DNA of 64,000 nt from an uncultured Methylophilaceae bacterium (GCA_913009235.1 CAJVXS010000001.1:186001-250000); one strand, 5' to 3'. Numbered from the stretch's first letter, positions 9,176-19,241 are shown. Made by a program: numbers and translations. The notes: a model not told the origin generated them from the sequence alone.

Positions 9176-9865
9176 ATGAAATTATTAGCTTTTGATGCAT
9201 CAACTGAGTTTTTATCAATTGCACTACGTGCAGATGAGCAGACTTATAAAATCGATTTAAAGGCGGGGCAAACCTCTTCACAATTGATTTTGCCGCAAAT
9301 TCAAACTTTATTAGATGATGCGGAACTTGCATTAGTAGATTTGGATGGCATTGCTTTTGGTGCAGGTCCAGGCTCGTTTACGGGTGTGCGTATTGCTTGT
9401 GGTGTGGCGCAGGGTCTTGCCTTCGGCGCGAACTTGCCTGTGGTCGGCGTGAATGTGCTGATGGCGTTGGCTGAAGCGAGTGGCGCTGAACGTGTGATAG
9501 CTGCATCAGATGCGCGCATGGGTGAGGTTTATCATGCTGTTTTTGTAAGTGAAAGTGATCAGTGGACTGAGGTGCGTGCGGCGGGTGTTTATAAACCGAA
9601 TGCGGTGCCCGTAGTCGAAGGTGATGGCTGGGTTGGTGTGGGTACAGCTTGGAGCGTGTATGGCGAGGAGTTGTATCAGCAATATGAGAACCAAGTTACC
9701 AGTGCGCGGCCTGAAATGACGCCAACGGGGGAAGCAATTTTGGCTTTAGCCACGCCGATATTTGAACGCGGTGAAGCGCTGCCAGCTAGCGAAGCTAAGC
9801 CTGTTTACATTCGCAACCGTGTTGCATTGACATCAAAAGAGCGTGAACAAGGTTTGCGCTTGTGA
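9176..9865 (+). CDS. tsaB: tRNA threonylcarbamoyladenosine biosynthesis protein TsaB
   Basis: A partner of TsaD and TsaE in making the t6A modification at position 37 of ANN-decoding tRNAs. It opens with LLAFDASTEFLSIAL and has the ASKHA-fold segment GAGPGSFTGVRIACGVAQG, both signatures of TsaB. Length is 229 residues. The stop overlaps the rimI start as GTGA, the usual tsaB-rimI arrangement. Confidence 0.92.
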   Translation: MKLLAFDASTEFLSIALRADEQTYKIDLKAGQTSSQLILPQIQTLLDDAELALVDLDGIAFGAGPGSFTGVRIACGVAQGLAFGANLPVVGVNVLMALAEASGAERVIAASDARMGEVYHAVFVSESDQWTEVRAAGVYKPNAVPVVEGDGWVGVGTAWSVYGEELYQQYENQVTSARPEMTPTGEAILALATPIFERGEALPASEAKPVYIRNRVALTSKEREQGLRL

Positions 9866-10353
9866 GTGTGGTGCTGACAGGCTATCAGTTTAGAGTGATG
9901 CAAGAGAGCGACTTGAATGCAGTGGTGCAGATTGAGCCGACGATTTATTCACACCCTTGGACGCGGGGTAATTTTAACGATTCGCTCAAGTCTCGGCATG
10001 AAGCATGGGTGTTGACGCAGCAAGGTGAGATTATTGGCTATGCGCTGGCGGTGGTGATTTTAGATGAGGCGGAGTTGTTGAATATTAGTGTTGCCTTACC
10101 GTATCAAAAGCAAGGGTTGGGACGAATGGTGTTGATGCAGATGATAGACCGTGCAAAGTCTTTAGGGGCGACAACGATGTTTTTAGAGGTGAGGGCGAGC
10201 AATGTTGCTGCCATTGCTTTATATGAGCACAGTGGGTTTGTTGAGGTGAATGCACGTCGCGGCTATTACCCTGTTGAAAATGGGCGAGAAGATGCTGTGA
10301 TCATGAGGCGGGGCTATAATAGGCATGATGAATCAAGAAGACGTACTACGTGA
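9862..10353 (+). CDS. rimI: Ribosomal protein S18-alanine N-acetyltransferase
   Basis: A GNAT acetyltransferase of the RimI type that acetylates the N-terminus of S18. Family segments are IEPTIYSHPWTRGNF near the N-terminus, the acetyl-CoA loop PYQKQGLGRMVL and the closing EHSGFVEVNARRGYYP, with NGREDAVIM at the end. The start is GTG, overlapping the tsaB stop. Its own 3' end overlaps the next gene by 29 bases. Confidence 0.92.
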   Translation: MSVVLTGYQFRVMQESDLNAVVQIEPTIYSHPWTRGNFNDSLKSRHEAWVLTQQGEIIGYALAVVILDEAELLNISVALPYQKQGLGRMVLMQMIDRAKSLGATTMFLEVRASNVAAIALYEHSGFVEVNARRGYYPVENGREDAVIMRRGYNRHDESRRRTT

Positions 10354-10852
10354 ATTAGAACTATTGCCTGTATGGCAGTTGCGCCTGCCTGCTACAAAAG
10401 CACCAATAGAAACGACAGCAGCAGTGGCTCCAGCAGAAGTTAACACACATGAAGAGGTGGGAGCACCACCTTATGCCTTCAGATGTATTGTGAGTGAAGA
10501 TGCGCAATGGTTGTTTGTGCTACAGCAGCAACAGAGCGAAGAAGCTGAGTCTTTGCTACAAAACATGATGAAAGCAGTTTCTGTGAAAGTAGGACAAAAT
10601 ATCGAACAAGCAGATGTGTCCGCAGTTAGTCAATTCGCAAGTAAAGTGATTGTTGTCATGGGCGAAGAAGCAGCACAGCAATTGTTAACCGTTACTCAGT
10701 CGTTAGCTGAGTTGCGTGGCCAACCACATTTGTTGAGCGATATTCCAGTTGTTACAACGTATTCCCCAGAGGGCCTGTTAGGGAGTTCGGCAGATAAATC
10801 AAAGGCCTGGGAGGACTTGTGCCTAGCAAAATTTACAATTACTAACTTGTAA
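10325..10852 (+). CDS. Putative DNA polymerase III psi (HolD)-like protein with Udg4-like C-terminus
   Basis: A 175-residue protein overlapping the end of rimI by 29 bases. Its N-terminus, LRELELLPVWQLRLP (residues 8-22), resembles the LxxLGIxxWxLRxP segment of the E. coli psi subunit, whose gene also adjoins rimI. Its C-terminal part (LAELRGQ, IPVVTTYSPEGLL, SKAWEDLCLA) resembles the end of family 4 uracil-DNA glycosylases, which are also often found beside rimI. The glycosylase catalytic core and the cluster cysteines are missing, and the usual YHP is YSP. I infer a catalytically inactive clamp-loader accessory protein of the psi type. The call rests on short motifs and context. Confidence 0.55.
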   Translation: MMNQEDVLRELELLPVWQLRLPATKAPIETTAAVAPAEVNTHEEVGAPPYAFRCIVSEDAQWLFVLQQQQSEEAESLLQNMMKAVSVKVGQNIEQADVSAVSQFASKVIVVMGEEAAQQLLTVTQSLAELRGQPHLLSDIPVVTTYSPEGLLGSSADKSKAWEDLCLAKFTITNL

Positions 10853-10975
10853 AAAGGCACGTTCTAGTGCTGGCGGTATTTAAATGGCACCCGAACTGTT
10901 AAGCGACCCAGTAGCGACGGCTCAATTTCAAGCTGTCCAAGGGTGAATGAGTAGTGCATTATTACGACTGAAGTG

Positions 10976-11125
10976 ATGCGTGAGTTGGCAACGGGAGAGC
11001 GATTTTCCTTGGGTAGTTGGTTTTACGATAACGGGCATGCTCCAACAATCGTGCCGTTTAAAGTGTGGAAAGCCAATTTTCAGCCTGAAGATAGCCCTGC
11101 TGGTAAGCCAATAGGTGGTGATTAG
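10976..11125 (+). other. Unrecognised 49-codon reading frame in the 10853-11208 gap
   Basis: The gap between the psi-like gene and proS holds no full gene. One frame from ATG 10976 (or GTG 10973) to TAG 11123 gives 49 residues, including LGSWFYDNGHAPTIVPF and a proline/glycine-rich end. The composition looks protein-like, but no ribosome site precedes the start and I recognise no family. It may be a gene tail left by deletion. No other feature is visible in the gap. Confidence 0.3.
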
Positions 11126-11208
11126 TCATCTACATTAGCACAAGCTATTAGCTGACTTATCGTGCATTTCGCGCTAAAATCCATCCTCTTTCAATGATTG
11201 GCCAGATT

Positions 11209-12933
11209 ATGCGTAGCTCACAATTTTTTATCTCTACTCAAAAAGAAGCACCAAGCGATGCGGAGCTGATGAGTCATCAGTTGATGGTGCGTGCTGGCTT
11301 AATTAAAAAGCTAGGCAGCGGATTATATAGCTGGATGCCTTTGGGGCTGCGCGTGCTTCGAAAAGTGGAGGCTATCGTGCGCGATGAAATGAATAAAGCT
11401 GGGGCGCTAGAGTTGTTAATGCCAGCAGTGCAGCCAAGGGAGCTGTGGGAGGAAACTGGCCGTTGGGCTGTGTTTGGCCCCCAGATGTTAAAGATTCAAG
11501 ATCGTCATGAACGTGAGTTTTGTTTTGGCCCGACGCATGAGGAGGTGATTACCGATATTGCGCGTAAAGAAATTAATAGTTATAAGCAGTTGCCACTGAC
11601 TTTTTATCAAGTGCAAACTAAATTCCGGGATGAGATTCGTCCACGCTTTGGTGTGATGCGCGCCCGTGAGTTTTTGATGAAGGATGCTTACTCCTTTCAT
11701 GCTGATCACGAAAGTTTGGAAAATACGTATCAGCAGATGCATGAAGCATATACCAATATCTTTACAAGGCTGGGTTTGAAGTTCCGTGCAGTAAGGGCGG
11801 ATTCTGGCGCCATTGGTGGCGATGGTTCACAAGAGTTTCATGTGCTAGCCGATAGTGGTGAAGATGGTTTGGCTTATTGCGAAAACTCAGGTTATGCGGC
11901 TAACGTGGAAATGGCAGAGGCTGTTGTGAGTGGCACACGTGCTGGGTCGACTGAAACCATGCAAGACGTCGATACCCCTAAACAAACTGCTTGCGAAGAT
12001 GTGGCTAAGTTATTAGGCGTTGGGGTCGAGCGCACGGTAAAAGCCATCGCACTGATGCTAAAAGATGAAGAGGGTAATGAGTCGTTCTGTTTGGCATTGT
12101 TGCGTGGGGATCACCACTTAAATGAGGTGAAGCTTACAAAGGTAGATGGCTGTAGCGACTTTAGGTTTGCGGTAGAAGCAGAAATACGTGAGCATCTTAA
12201 CAATTGCCCACCTGGCTTTATCGGACCTGTTGGGGTCGCTGACAATGTGAAAGTGGTGGCTGATAAAACTGTCGCTAATATGAGTGATTTTGTTTGCGGT
12301 GCGAATAAGCCGAAGTTCCACTTAAGTGGCGTTAACTTTGGGCGAGATTTATCTGAGCCAAGTGCTGTTGCGGATATCCGTGATGTGGTTAAAGGAGACG
12401 CAAGCCCAGATGGTAAAGGAACGCTTTCATTATGCCGCGGTGTTGAAGTTGGCCATATTTTCCAATTAGGTTCTAAATATTCAGAGGTGATGAATGCGGC
12501 GTATTTAGATGAGAATGGTAAAAGCCAATTCATGGAAATGGGTTGTTATGGAATTGGTGTGTCACGTATTATCGGCGCTGCGATTGAACAAGCTAGTGAT
12601 GAAAAAGGTATTATCTTTCCATTGAGTATGGCGCCATTTGCAGTTGTGATTTGTCCAATTGGCTTCCACAAGAGCGAAGCGGTGAAAGCGGCTGCGAATG
12701 CTTTGTATCAAGATCTGCTGCAGAGTGGAGTTGATGTGCTGTTAGATGACCGTGCTGAGCGCCCAGGCGTGATGTTTGCTGAGAGTGACTTAATGGGTAT
12801 TCCACATCGTGTTGTGATAGGCGATCGTGGCTTGGCCGATAGTCAGGTTGAATACAAAGCACGTCAACAATCAGAAGCGCATAATGTTAGTTTAACTGAG
12901 ATTAAACAACATATATTGACGCAATTAAATTGA
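11209..12933 (+). CDS. proS: Proline--tRNA ligase
   Basis: The class II synthetase that charges tRNA-Pro, bacterial type with an editing insertion. Visible parts are motif 2 ([21 protein letters not shown]), a YbaK-like editing domain in the middle third, motif 3 ([13 protein letters not shown]) and the anticodon-binding domain at the C-terminus. I prefer ATG 11209, because the protein then begins [10 protein letters not shown] as in the family. An upstream in-frame ATG at 11194 would add five residues. Neither has a clear ribosome site. A hairpin terminator follows. Confidence 0.93.
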   Translation: MRSSQFFISTQKEAPSDAELMSHQLMVRAGLIKKLGSGLYSWMPLGLRVLRKVEAIVRDEMNKAGALELLMPAVQPRELWEETGRWAVFGPQMLKIQDRHEREFCFGPTHEEVITDIARKEINSYKQLPLTFYQVQTKFRDEIRPRFGVMRAREFLMKDAYSFHADHESLENTYQQMHEAYTNIFTRLGLKFRAVRADSGAIGGDGSQEFHVLADSGEDGLAYCENSGYAANVEMAEAVVSGTRAGSTETMQDVDTPKQTACEDVAKLLGVGVERTVKAIALMLKDEEGNESFCLALLRGDHHLNEVKLTKVDGCSDFRFAVEAEIREHLNNCPPGFIGPVGVADNVKVVADKTVANMSDFVCGANKPKFHLSGVNFGRDLSEPSAVADIRDVVKGDASPDGKGTLSLCRGVEVGHIFQLGSKYSEVMNAAYLDENGKSQFMEMGCYGIGVSRIIGAAIEQASDEKGIIFPLSMAPFAVVICPIGFHKSEAVKAAANALYQDLLQSGVDVLLDDRAERPGVMFAESDLMGIPHRVVIGDRGLADSQVEYKARQQSEAHNVSLTEIKQHILTQLN

Positions 12934-12962
12934 AGCCATTCCTAATAAGTCGTTTTATTGGT

Positions 12963-13002
12963 AGCAGGGCTAACAATTTCTTTTCGTTAGCCTGCTGTTT
13001 TG
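12963..13002 (+). terminator. Terminator after proS
   Basis: A hairpin with arms AGCAGGGCTAAC (12963-12974) and GTTAGCCTGCT (12986-12996), one base bulged, followed by GTTTTGG. It lies about 30 bases past the proS stop. Confidence 0.75.
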
Positions 13003-13009
13003 GTAACAC

Positions 13010-13057
13010 ATGTTTATGCAGGTGATGCCATTTCGGGTCAAAACGATCGGACATTGA
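13010..13057 (+). pseudogene. Lytic transglycosylase (SLT) remnant
   Basis: A very short in-frame stretch reads MQVMPFRVKTIGH and then stops. This matches the conserved segment after the catalytic Glu in SLT-type lytic transglycosylases (typically GLMQVMP plus a Trp/Lys helix). The catalytic Glu region is missing and nothing recognisable continues. It overlaps the area just past the proS terminator. The remainder of the 12934-13384 gap shows no gene except the promoter of the next one. Evidence is a single short motif. Confidence 0.4.
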
Positions 13058-13327
13058 GTATATTTATCCCGCGTACTGGTTGTTGCAAAGGTGGTTTAGG
13101 TAAAGTTAAATTGCCTAGTTTGGTTATTTATAAAATATAAATTAAGTACTTGTATTTAAAATAAATAATCCAAATTTTACGGTCAGAAACCTGCCGGAAC
13201 TGTTGTGGTGTTAACGCCGTACAATTAGATTGGGTGAAATAAAAAGTTGCACATTACCTTCAAATAGGCATAACATGCGTTGTCGGTTTGATTTTGATTG
13301 GTATATCCAAATATGATTTCCAATCAA

Positions 13328-13356
13328 TTGACAGTAGTTCCGTAACATTTTTTTAT
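13328..13356 (+). promoter_or_regulatory. Candidate promoter of the DUF1097 gene
   Basis: A perfect -35 TTGACA at 13328-13333 is followed after 17 bases by TTTTAT at 13351-13356, an imperfect -10. A second possible -10, TATAGT at 13354-13359, would need a 20-base spacer. A ribosome site AGGGAG lies just before the ATG at 13385. Confidence 0.45.
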
Positions 13357-13384
13357 AGTAAGTAATTAATCAGGGAGATTTAAC

Positions 13385-13888
13385 ATGTCGAAGTTAATAG
13401 CATTAGCAGTAAGTATTGCAGTATTAGGTGGAGTATGGGCATTTCTAGCATTCAATCCATTAGCAGCAGTGGCTTTGGTTTGGGTTGGTTTTATTTCTTG
13501 GGGCTGCTACTTCCATACAGGGGGTGACAATGCAGCATTGCAAAAAACAATCGCAGGAATGTCTTTTGGTGCAGTAATGGCTGGTATCGCATTGGCTTTG
13601 GTTAGTGGTGGTGCATTATCTGGCTTAGGTGTTTTAGCAGCGCCAGTTATTATCGGAGTGACTGTATTTCCATTAGTTGCAATGTCAGGTTCTAACTTGC
13701 TTTCAGTTGTGCCGGCAAATGTATATGGTTATGCTGCAACTGCAGGCCTAGCCTTGACAGCGAGTACTGCTGGTAACGTTACGGCAGTAGATTTAACAAA
13801 CCCAGTATTGCTGGTGATTATTTCAACAGTAATTGGTGCTTTGTTTGGTGTGGCTTCAGGTATGCTTGCAGGTAAGTTAGGCAAGTAA
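13385..13888 (+). CDS. DUF1097 family inner-membrane protein
   Basis: A strongly hydrophobic protein of 167 residues with about five to six membrane segments. The opening, with ALVWVGFISWGCYFHTGGD and then KTIAGMSFGAVMAGIAL, matches the DUF1097 (YcdZ-like) family. The function is unknown. It has its own promoter and a strong terminator, so it is a single-gene unit. Small residues (Gly, Ala, Ser) dominate the helices. Confidence 0.78.
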   Translation: MSKLIALAVSIAVLGGVWAFLAFNPLAAVALVWVGFISWGCYFHTGGDNAALQKTIAGMSFGAVMAGIALALVSGGALSGLGVLAAPVIIGVTVFPLVAMSGSNLLSVVPANVYGYAATAGLALTASTAGNVTAVDLTNPVLLVIISTVIGALFGVASGMLAGKLGK

Positions 13889-13901
13889 TCTTCCTTGAAG
13901 T

Positions 13902-13930
13902 AAAAAGCCGCGCAATTGCGCGGCTTTTTA
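13902..13930. terminator. Bidirectional terminator between convergent genes
   Basis: A perfect palindrome, AAAAAGCCGCGCAATTGCGC followed by its complement ending in TTTTT. The symmetrical A and T runs allow it to end both the DUF1097 gene (+) and the exported-protein gene (-). Confidence 0.9.
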
Positions 13931-13961
13931 TGGCCTATTGAAAGTGGATGTTTTGATAGGC

Positions 13962-14852
13962 CTATTTGATGATTTGGTAGCCGTGGTAAGTGCCAAATTC
14001 ACTCTCTTTTTCATTGTAAAGAAAAAATAGATTATTGGTATATCCTAAGCCGTTGTAATAGTTTTTTGCACGCAATTTAATGCCTTTAGGAATGGCGCTC
14101 CTAGCGATAAACTTCCCTGTTAAATCAAACACCAAGAATGCTTTGTGGTCTAAATCTAACAATACTAATTCTTCACCTTTAGATCCAGTGTATGCCACAA
14201 AATTATCGCTGATGTCGTCAAGTTTTGCTCCGGCTGAGGCTATATCTAATGTGATTTCTCCAATTGGCTCTTCATCTTTCTGGGTCACAATGCGCACTAT
14301 ATTACTTCGCTGCTGTTTAGCAAAATAACGGTCATTATCCGCATCATAAGATGGCATGGTGAATGAATCCCCGAATGCAGAGTGGAACTGCATAATTTGC
14401 TTAGATGAATCTTTTATTTTTCCAGTTTCAGACATCTCTAACCCGTACATGCCCGTATTCGGCGCAAAACCATACGCACTGGAAATGTTATAGGTGATGG
14501 TTTCTATATTACTTGTATTGGCATTGTAATAAATTGAACGGTTGTCATAACCCGGTGCTGCGGAGTTGATGTATTTCCCCGTGCTGTCGAATGCATGTAC
14601 TTGTGATTTAGATGTGGGGGCAGACCATTCGCTACCCATTGGCGCTAATCCGCCATCAGCTACGTAGTAGTGCATCAGTATAGGATGGTAGGCGACTGTC
14701 ATTGGCCGAGACGTTGGCTCTTTTGCCATTGGTATTTTTATTGTTAATTTGGCTTCTGGTAAAACTGCAGCTTGTAATGTTGAAGCAAATAAAGCCCCAG
14801 AAAGTGCAATGCTGGCTTTTGCTTTAAGTTGATACATATTGAGTTGGGTCAT
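13962..14852 (-). CDS. Exported protein of unknown function
   Basis: A secreted or periplasmic protein I do not recognise. I start it at 14852, because GGAAG lies 7 bases upstream and the protein then begins with a signal peptide (hydrophobic core SIALSGALFAST, cleavage near LQAA). A longer frame to 14903 exists but would put the signal inside. The mature chain is about 265 residues and has repeated short beta-like stretches (VHAFDSTGKYIN, AFLVFDLTGKFIAR) that suggest a beta-propeller. No catalytic motif is seen. It converges on the DUF1097 gene. Confidence 0.6.
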   Translation of the reverse strand: MTQLNMYQLKAKASIALSGALFASTLQAAVLPEAKLTIKIPMAKEPTSRPMTVAYHPILMHYYVADGGLAPMGSEWSAPTSKSQVHAFDSTGKYINSAAPGYDNRSIYYNANTSNIETITYNISSAYGFAPNTGMYGLEMSETGKIKDSSKQIMQFHSAFGDSFTMPSYDADNDRYFAKQQRSNIVRIVTQKDEEPIGEITLDIASAGAKLDDISDNFVAYTGSKGEELVLLDLDHKAFLVFDLTGKFIARSAIPKGIKLRAKNYYNGLGYTNNLFFLYNEKESEFGTYHGYQIIK

Positions 14853-14944
14853 CTTTAAACTTCCGTTGATTATTGTAATGTTGCAAGCCGTTATACTGTG
14901 CATCTTAGTCTTAATGCTGTTGAGTTTGTTCAGTCGATATGCTT

Positions 14945-16003
14945 TTAGATTCTCTTCTCTAATAACATAGCATCGCCATAACTAAAAAAACGATACTCTT
15001 TCTCGATGGCGTATTGGTAAGCGTTCTTAATATTATCAAACCCAGCAAAAGCAGACACTAACATGAGTAGCGTGCTTTTGGGTAGGTGGAAGTTTGTGAG
15101 TAGCCTGTCAACCACTTTAAATGTATAGCCTGGAGTGATGAAAATATTAGTCTCCTGACGCCCGGCGGATAACTGTCCAGATTGCGCTGCGCTTTCTAAC
15201 GCTCTCAGCACGGTCGTGCCTACCGCAGTTACCTTTCCACCTGATGTTTGCGTTTGCTCTATAGATTTAATCGTTTCTTCAGGAATATGGTAGGCCTCAC
15301 TATGCATTTTGTGTTCTGCAATGTTGTCAACATTGACAGGTTTAAATGTACCCGCCCCAACGTGCAATGTAATATACGCGATTTGAACACCTTTCTTTTT
15401 CAGATGTTTGATCATTGCTTCATCGAAATGTAAGCCAGCTGTCGGCGCAGCAACTGCACCAGCATTCTTTGCATATACCGTTTGGTAGCGGGTTTCATCC
15501 GAGCTACCCGCATCATGGGTAATGTAAGGTGGCAGTGGTAGTTTGCCATATTGTTCCAATAAATCTAACACAGGTGTTTGATGCAAGAATTTAAGGTGAA
15601 ACAGATCGTCATCTCGCCCAATCATTTGCACATCAAAAGCATTGGCCAGCGTCATGATGCTGCCTGCTTTTGGTGCGCGTGAGGCACGTACTAAAGCATA
15701 AACTTCATGATTATTTACTACCCGCTCAACGAACACCTCAACATTGCCTCCAGAGGCTTTATGTCCCAACAAGCGAGCTTTAATTACACGCGTGTCATTG
15801 AAAATCAACAGGTCATTTTTTGATAGATGATTGGGTAAATCCAGAAAGGTGTTGTCCGTTGGCTCGCCTGAAGAAGCACCTAGATGGAGTAGGCGACTAG
15901 CATTGCGTTCAGTGGTTGGGTGCTGTGCAATTAAGTGTTGGGGTAAGTCAAAGTCGAAGTCTTGGGTTTTGACATGCTTAGTTTTTAAATCATGGGTTTT
16001 CAT
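14945..16003 (-). CDS. queA: S-adenosylmethionine:tRNA ribosyltransferase-isomerase
   Basis: It transfers and isomerises the ribosyl part of SAM onto 7-aminomethyl-7-deazaguanine in tRNA, giving epoxyqueuosine. Family segments are [45 protein letters not shown] and the ending [21 protein letters not shown]. Length (352 residues) is normal. Its start faces tRNA-Leu, and the short region between them must hold divergent promoters. Confidence 0.94.
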   Translation of the reverse strand: MKTHDLKTKHVKTQDFDFDLPQHLIAQHPTTERNASRLLHLGASSGEPTDNTFLDLPNHLSKNDLLIFNDTRVIKARLLGHKASGGNVEVFVERVVNNHEVYALVRASRAPKAGSIMTLANAFDVQMIGRDDDLFHLKFLHQTPVLDLLEQYGKLPLPPYITHDAGSSDETRYQTVYAKNAGAVAAPTAGLHFDEAMIKHLKKKGVQIAYITLHVGAGTFKPVNVDNIAEHKMHSEAYHIPEETIKSIEQTQTSGGKVTAVGTTVLRALESAAQSGQLSAGRQETNIFITPGYTFKVVDRLLTNFHLPKSTLLMLVSAFAGFDNIKNAYQYAIEKEYRFFSYGDAMLLEKRI

Positions 16004-16056
16004 AAAGTATGTGAGTGATTGTGAATATTTGGTTTCGCAATTGATAGAGAGCTTGC

Positions 16057-16062
16057 TATAAT
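16057..16062 (+). promoter_or_regulatory. Candidate -10 box of tRNA-Leu
   Basis: A perfect TATAAT lies about 41 bases before the tRNA. No convincing -35 hexamer is seen at the usual distance, so this is a weak call. Confidence 0.35.
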
Positions 16063-16103
16063 TGCGCCGTTACAATTATACAGCAATGTATAACTCCAAA
16101 TAA

Positions 16104-16190
16104 GCCGGGATGGCGGAATTGGTAGACGCACGGGACTCAAAATCCCGCGTTGGTGACAACGTGGGGGTTCGATTCCCCCTCCCGGCACCA
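16104..16190 (+). tRNA. tRNA-Leu (anticodon CAA)
   Basis: An 87-base class II tRNA with a seven-pair acceptor stem (GCCGGGA with TCCCGGC), an anticodon loop CTCAAAA giving anticodon CAA, a long variable arm, a T loop TTCGATT and an encoded CCA end. It reads UUG codons. Confidence 0.96.
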
Positions 16191-16482
16191 CAAGAGTTCC
16201 TGGGTTTCCTAGGAAGGAGTAAAGAAATACAGTTTATTTGTTATATTTTTCTTGATAAGGATAAGTCGGTATGCTAAATTTACGCAAATTTCGGATTTAC
16301 TTGATTTAGTTTTTCGTTGTAAATTCATATTTAGTCGTCAATTTTTAAAAAAATAAAAAACACGTAGATATGTAACGCGTGTTAGTTGCCAGTAAAATCC
16401 TGCAACGGTATATTGGTGGGTTTATTGGTTTTATCATTATTTAAGTATTTAAGTTGTTCACATTTTTGGGGTGGATTCAGTT

Positions 16483-17592
16483 ATGATCAAGAGAACAATT
16501 CTCTCTTTAGGCGCAGCATTTTTATCAATGTTTGCCGTCAATTCTCATGCAGCATATGCATTAAATTTAAGAGCGCCAGCGACAGAAATAGCAAGCCAAA
16601 TTTATGACTTGCATATGCTGATCTTATGGGTCTGTATTGGTATTTTTGTTGTCGTGTTTGGGTTCATGTTTTATTCAATTTTTAAGCATCGTAAGTCCGT
16701 AGGACATAAAGCCGTACAATTCCATGAGAATCACTTGTTAGAAGTGGTCTGGACAATTATTCCGGTTATTATTCTTGCGAGTATGGCTTATCCAGCAACA
16801 AAAACAATTTTTGCAATGAAGGATACTAGCGCTGCCGATATGAGCGTTATCGTGACTGGCTCTCAGTGGAAGTGGGCTTATAACTATCAAGGTGAGGACG
16901 TTAAGTTCATCAGTACTTTATCGACACCACAAGATCAAGTGCAAAATAAAGCTGAAAAAGGTGAAAACTACTTATTAGAAGTAGATAACCCAATGGTTGT
17001 GCCTGTTGGTAAGAAAGTTAAGGTTCTACTAACTGCCTCTGATGTGATTCACTCATGGTGGGTGCCAGCATTTGGTGTGAAACAAGATGCGATTCCTGGT
17101 TTCGTGAGAGAAACATGGTTTAAAGCTGATAAAGTGGGTACATACCGCGGACAGTGTGCTGAGCTATGTGGTAAAGATCACGGCTTTATGCCAATTGTTG
17201 TAGAAGTGAAAGCGCAGGCTGATTATGACGCTTGGTTGTCTGCACAAAGAGATGCAGCAGCAGCAGCTAGCGCAGGTGCGGATAAAGAGTGGGCTAAAGA
17301 TGATTTAGTCGCTAAAGGTAAAACTGTTTATAACAAGAGTTGTGCGATGTGTCATGGATCTACTGGTGCAGGTATTCCGCCAGCTTTCCCAGCAATGACA
17401 GGTAGTGCAGTAGCGACAGGCCCAATTGAAGGTCACTTGGAAACCGTCATGAATGGTAAAAACATGATGCCGGCTTGGAAAGATGTATTGGATGATACGG
17501 ATATTGCAGCTGTGATTGCTTATGAGCGTAATGCTTTAGGTAACAGCTCTGGTGATTTTGTTCAGCCTTCTGCAGTGAAAGCTGCACGCTAA
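16483..17592 (+). CDS. ctaC: Cytochrome c oxidase subunit II with fused cytochrome c domain
   Basis: Subunit II of an aa3-type oxidase with a C-terminal haem c domain (caa3 type). It has a signal peptide, two membrane helices, and the CuA site: the His in SDVIHSWWVPAFG and the cluster CAELCGKDHGFM. After an Ala-rich linker comes a cytochrome c domain with CAMCH near residue 290 and an axial Met in MMPAW. I start at ATG 16483; an upstream GTG at 16471 is in frame but would lengthen the signal peptide. The 292-base region before it holds no gene and is AT-rich. Confidence 0.95.
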   Translation: MIKRTILSLGAAFLSMFAVNSHAAYALNLRAPATEIASQIYDLHMLILWVCIGIFVVVFGFMFYSIFKHRKSVGHKAVQFHENHLLEVVWTIIPVIILASMAYPATKTIFAMKDTSAADMSVIVTGSQWKWAYNYQGEDVKFISTLSTPQDQVQNKAEKGENYLLEVDNPMVVPVGKKVKVLLTASDVIHSWWVPAFGVKQDAIPGFVRETWFKADKVGTYRGQCAELCGKDHGFMPIVVEVKAQADYDAWLSAQRDAAAAASAGADKEWAKDDLVAKGKTVYNKSCAMCHGSTGAGIPPAFPAMTGSAVATGPIEGHLETVMNGKNMMPAWKDVLDDTDIAAVIAYERNALGNSSGDFVQPSAVKAAR

Positions 17593-17657
17593 GCTAGCAA
17601 TACGAATTTAACTTTTTAGAAGTATTAGAAATAAGCTTTAGTTTTTAGGAGAAACTG

Positions 17658-19241
17658 ATGAGTACAACAACTGCAACACATCACGATGATCATGGAGATC
17701 ATGGGCATCCTACTGGCGTTATGCGCTGGGTTGCATCTACTAACCATAAAGATATTGGTACGATGTATCTGTGGTTCAGCCTGTTTATGTTTTTCTTTGC
17801 GGGTGCTTTGGCATTGGGTATTCGTGCTGAGCTGTTTCAGCCTGGTTTGCAATTTATGGAGCCAGAGAACTTTAATAGACTAACCACACTACATGGTTTA
17901 ATCATGATTTTCGGCGCGATTATGCCGGCCTTTGTTGGCTTTGCTAACTGGATGATCCCGTTGATGATTGGAACTTCAGACTTGGCTTTCCCGAGATTGA
18001 ATAACATGAGCTTCTGGTTAATGGTCCCAGCAGCTATTTTGTTGATTGCCTCTATATTTGTACCGGGTGGTGCGATTGCAGGTGGTTGGACAATGTACCC
18101 TCCTTTATCTGTGCAGAACCCATCGATGGCAGTTGATATGTCTATCCTTGCTTTGCATATCTTGGGCATTTCTTCGATTGTTGGTTCTATTAACATTATT
18201 ACAACCATCTTAAATATGCGTGCTCCTGGCATGACATTAATGAAAATGCCGTTATTTGTATGGACATGGTTAATTACTGCATTCTTACTGATTGCCTCAA
18301 TGCCAGTATTAGCAGGTGCATTAACAATGTTATTAACAGATCGCCATTTCGGTACTGCATTCTTTGATGCTGCTGGTGGTGGTGACCCTGTATTGTTCCA
18401 ACACGTATTCTGGTTCTTTGGTCATCCAGAAGTGTATATTTTGATTTTGCCTGCATTTGGCTTGGTTTCTACCATGATCCCAACATTTGCTCGCAAGCCA
18501 CTATTCGGTTACGCGTCCATGGTGTATGCGACAGCAGCGATTGCTTTACTTTCATTCGTTGTATGGGCTCACCATATGTTTACAACAGGCATGCCAGTTG
18601 CTGGGCAGCTGTTCTTTATGTATAGCACGATGTTGATTTCTATTCCCACGGGTGTGAAAGTGTTTAACTGGATTGCAACAATGTGGCAAGGGTCGATGAC
18701 TTTTGAAACACCAATGTTGTTCTCAATTGCGTTTGTATTCTTATTTACCCTTGGCGGTTTTAGTGGTTTGGTATGTGCGATACTACCAGTTGATATTCAA
18801 GTGCAAGATACCTATTATGTGGTTGCTCACTTCCATTATGTATTATTCTCTGGTGCTGCAATGGCAATTATGGGTGCAGTGTATTACTGGCTGCCAAAAT
18901 GGACAGGTTTCATGTATGACGAAACTTTAGGTAAATGGCACTTTTGGTTAACAACAATTGCATTTAACATTACCTTCTTCCCAATGCACTTTACAGGGCT
19001 GGCAGGGATGCCACGCCGTGTACCAGACTATGCATTGCAATTTGCTGAGTTCAATATGATTTCTTCAATCGGTGCGTTTGCATTGGGTGTTAGTCAGTTA
19101 TTGTTCTTGTATGTAGTGATAAAAGCGATCCGTGGTGGTAAGCCAGCGGGTGATAACCCATGGGAAGCAGAAGGTCTTGAATGGACAGTAGCCTCTCCAG
19201 CACCATTCCACACATTCGAAACACCTCCTACAGTTAAGTAA
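17658..19241 (+). CDS. ctaD: Cytochrome c oxidase subunit I
   Basis: The catalytic subunit, carrying haem a and the haem a3-CuB centre. Twelve membrane helices are expected and the sequence is rich in them. Key ligands are the haem a His in [11 protein letters not shown], the CuB His with cross-linked Tyr in [15 protein letters not shown], the His pair in [13 protein letters not shown], and the haem ligands in [12 protein letters not shown] strong ribosome site (TAGGAG) precedes the start. It lies 65 bases after ctaC. Confidence 0.97.
   Translation: MSTTTATHHDDHGDHGHPTGVMRWVASTNHKDIGTMYLWFSLFMFFFAGALALGIRAELFQPGLQFMEPENFNRLTTLHGLIMIFGAIMPAFVGFANWMIPLMIGTSDLAFPRLNNMSFWLMVPAAILLIASIFVPGGAIAGGWTMYPPLSVQNPSMAVDMSILALHILGISSIVGSINIITTILNMRAPGMTLMKMPLFVWTWLITAFLLIASMPVLAGALTMLLTDRHFGTAFFDAAGGGDPVLFQHVFWFFGHPEVYILILPAFGLVSTMIPTFARKPLFGYASMVYATAAIALLSFVVWAHHMFTTGMPVAGQLFFMYSTMLISIPTGVKVFNWIATMWQGSMTFETPMLFSIAFVFLFTLGGFSGLVCAILPVDIQVQDTYYVVAHFHYVLFSGAAMAIMGAVYYWLPKWTGFMYDETLGKWHFWLTTIAFNITFFPMHFTGLAGMPRRVPDYALQFAEFNMISSIGAFALGVSQLLFLYVVIKAIRGGKPAGDNPWEAEGLEWTVASPAPFHTFETPPTVK

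Noticed and set aside
16359-16383. Inverted repeat AACACG/CGTGTT upstream of ctaC
   Set aside because: Six-base arms with a long AT-rich loop are expected by chance in this composition.
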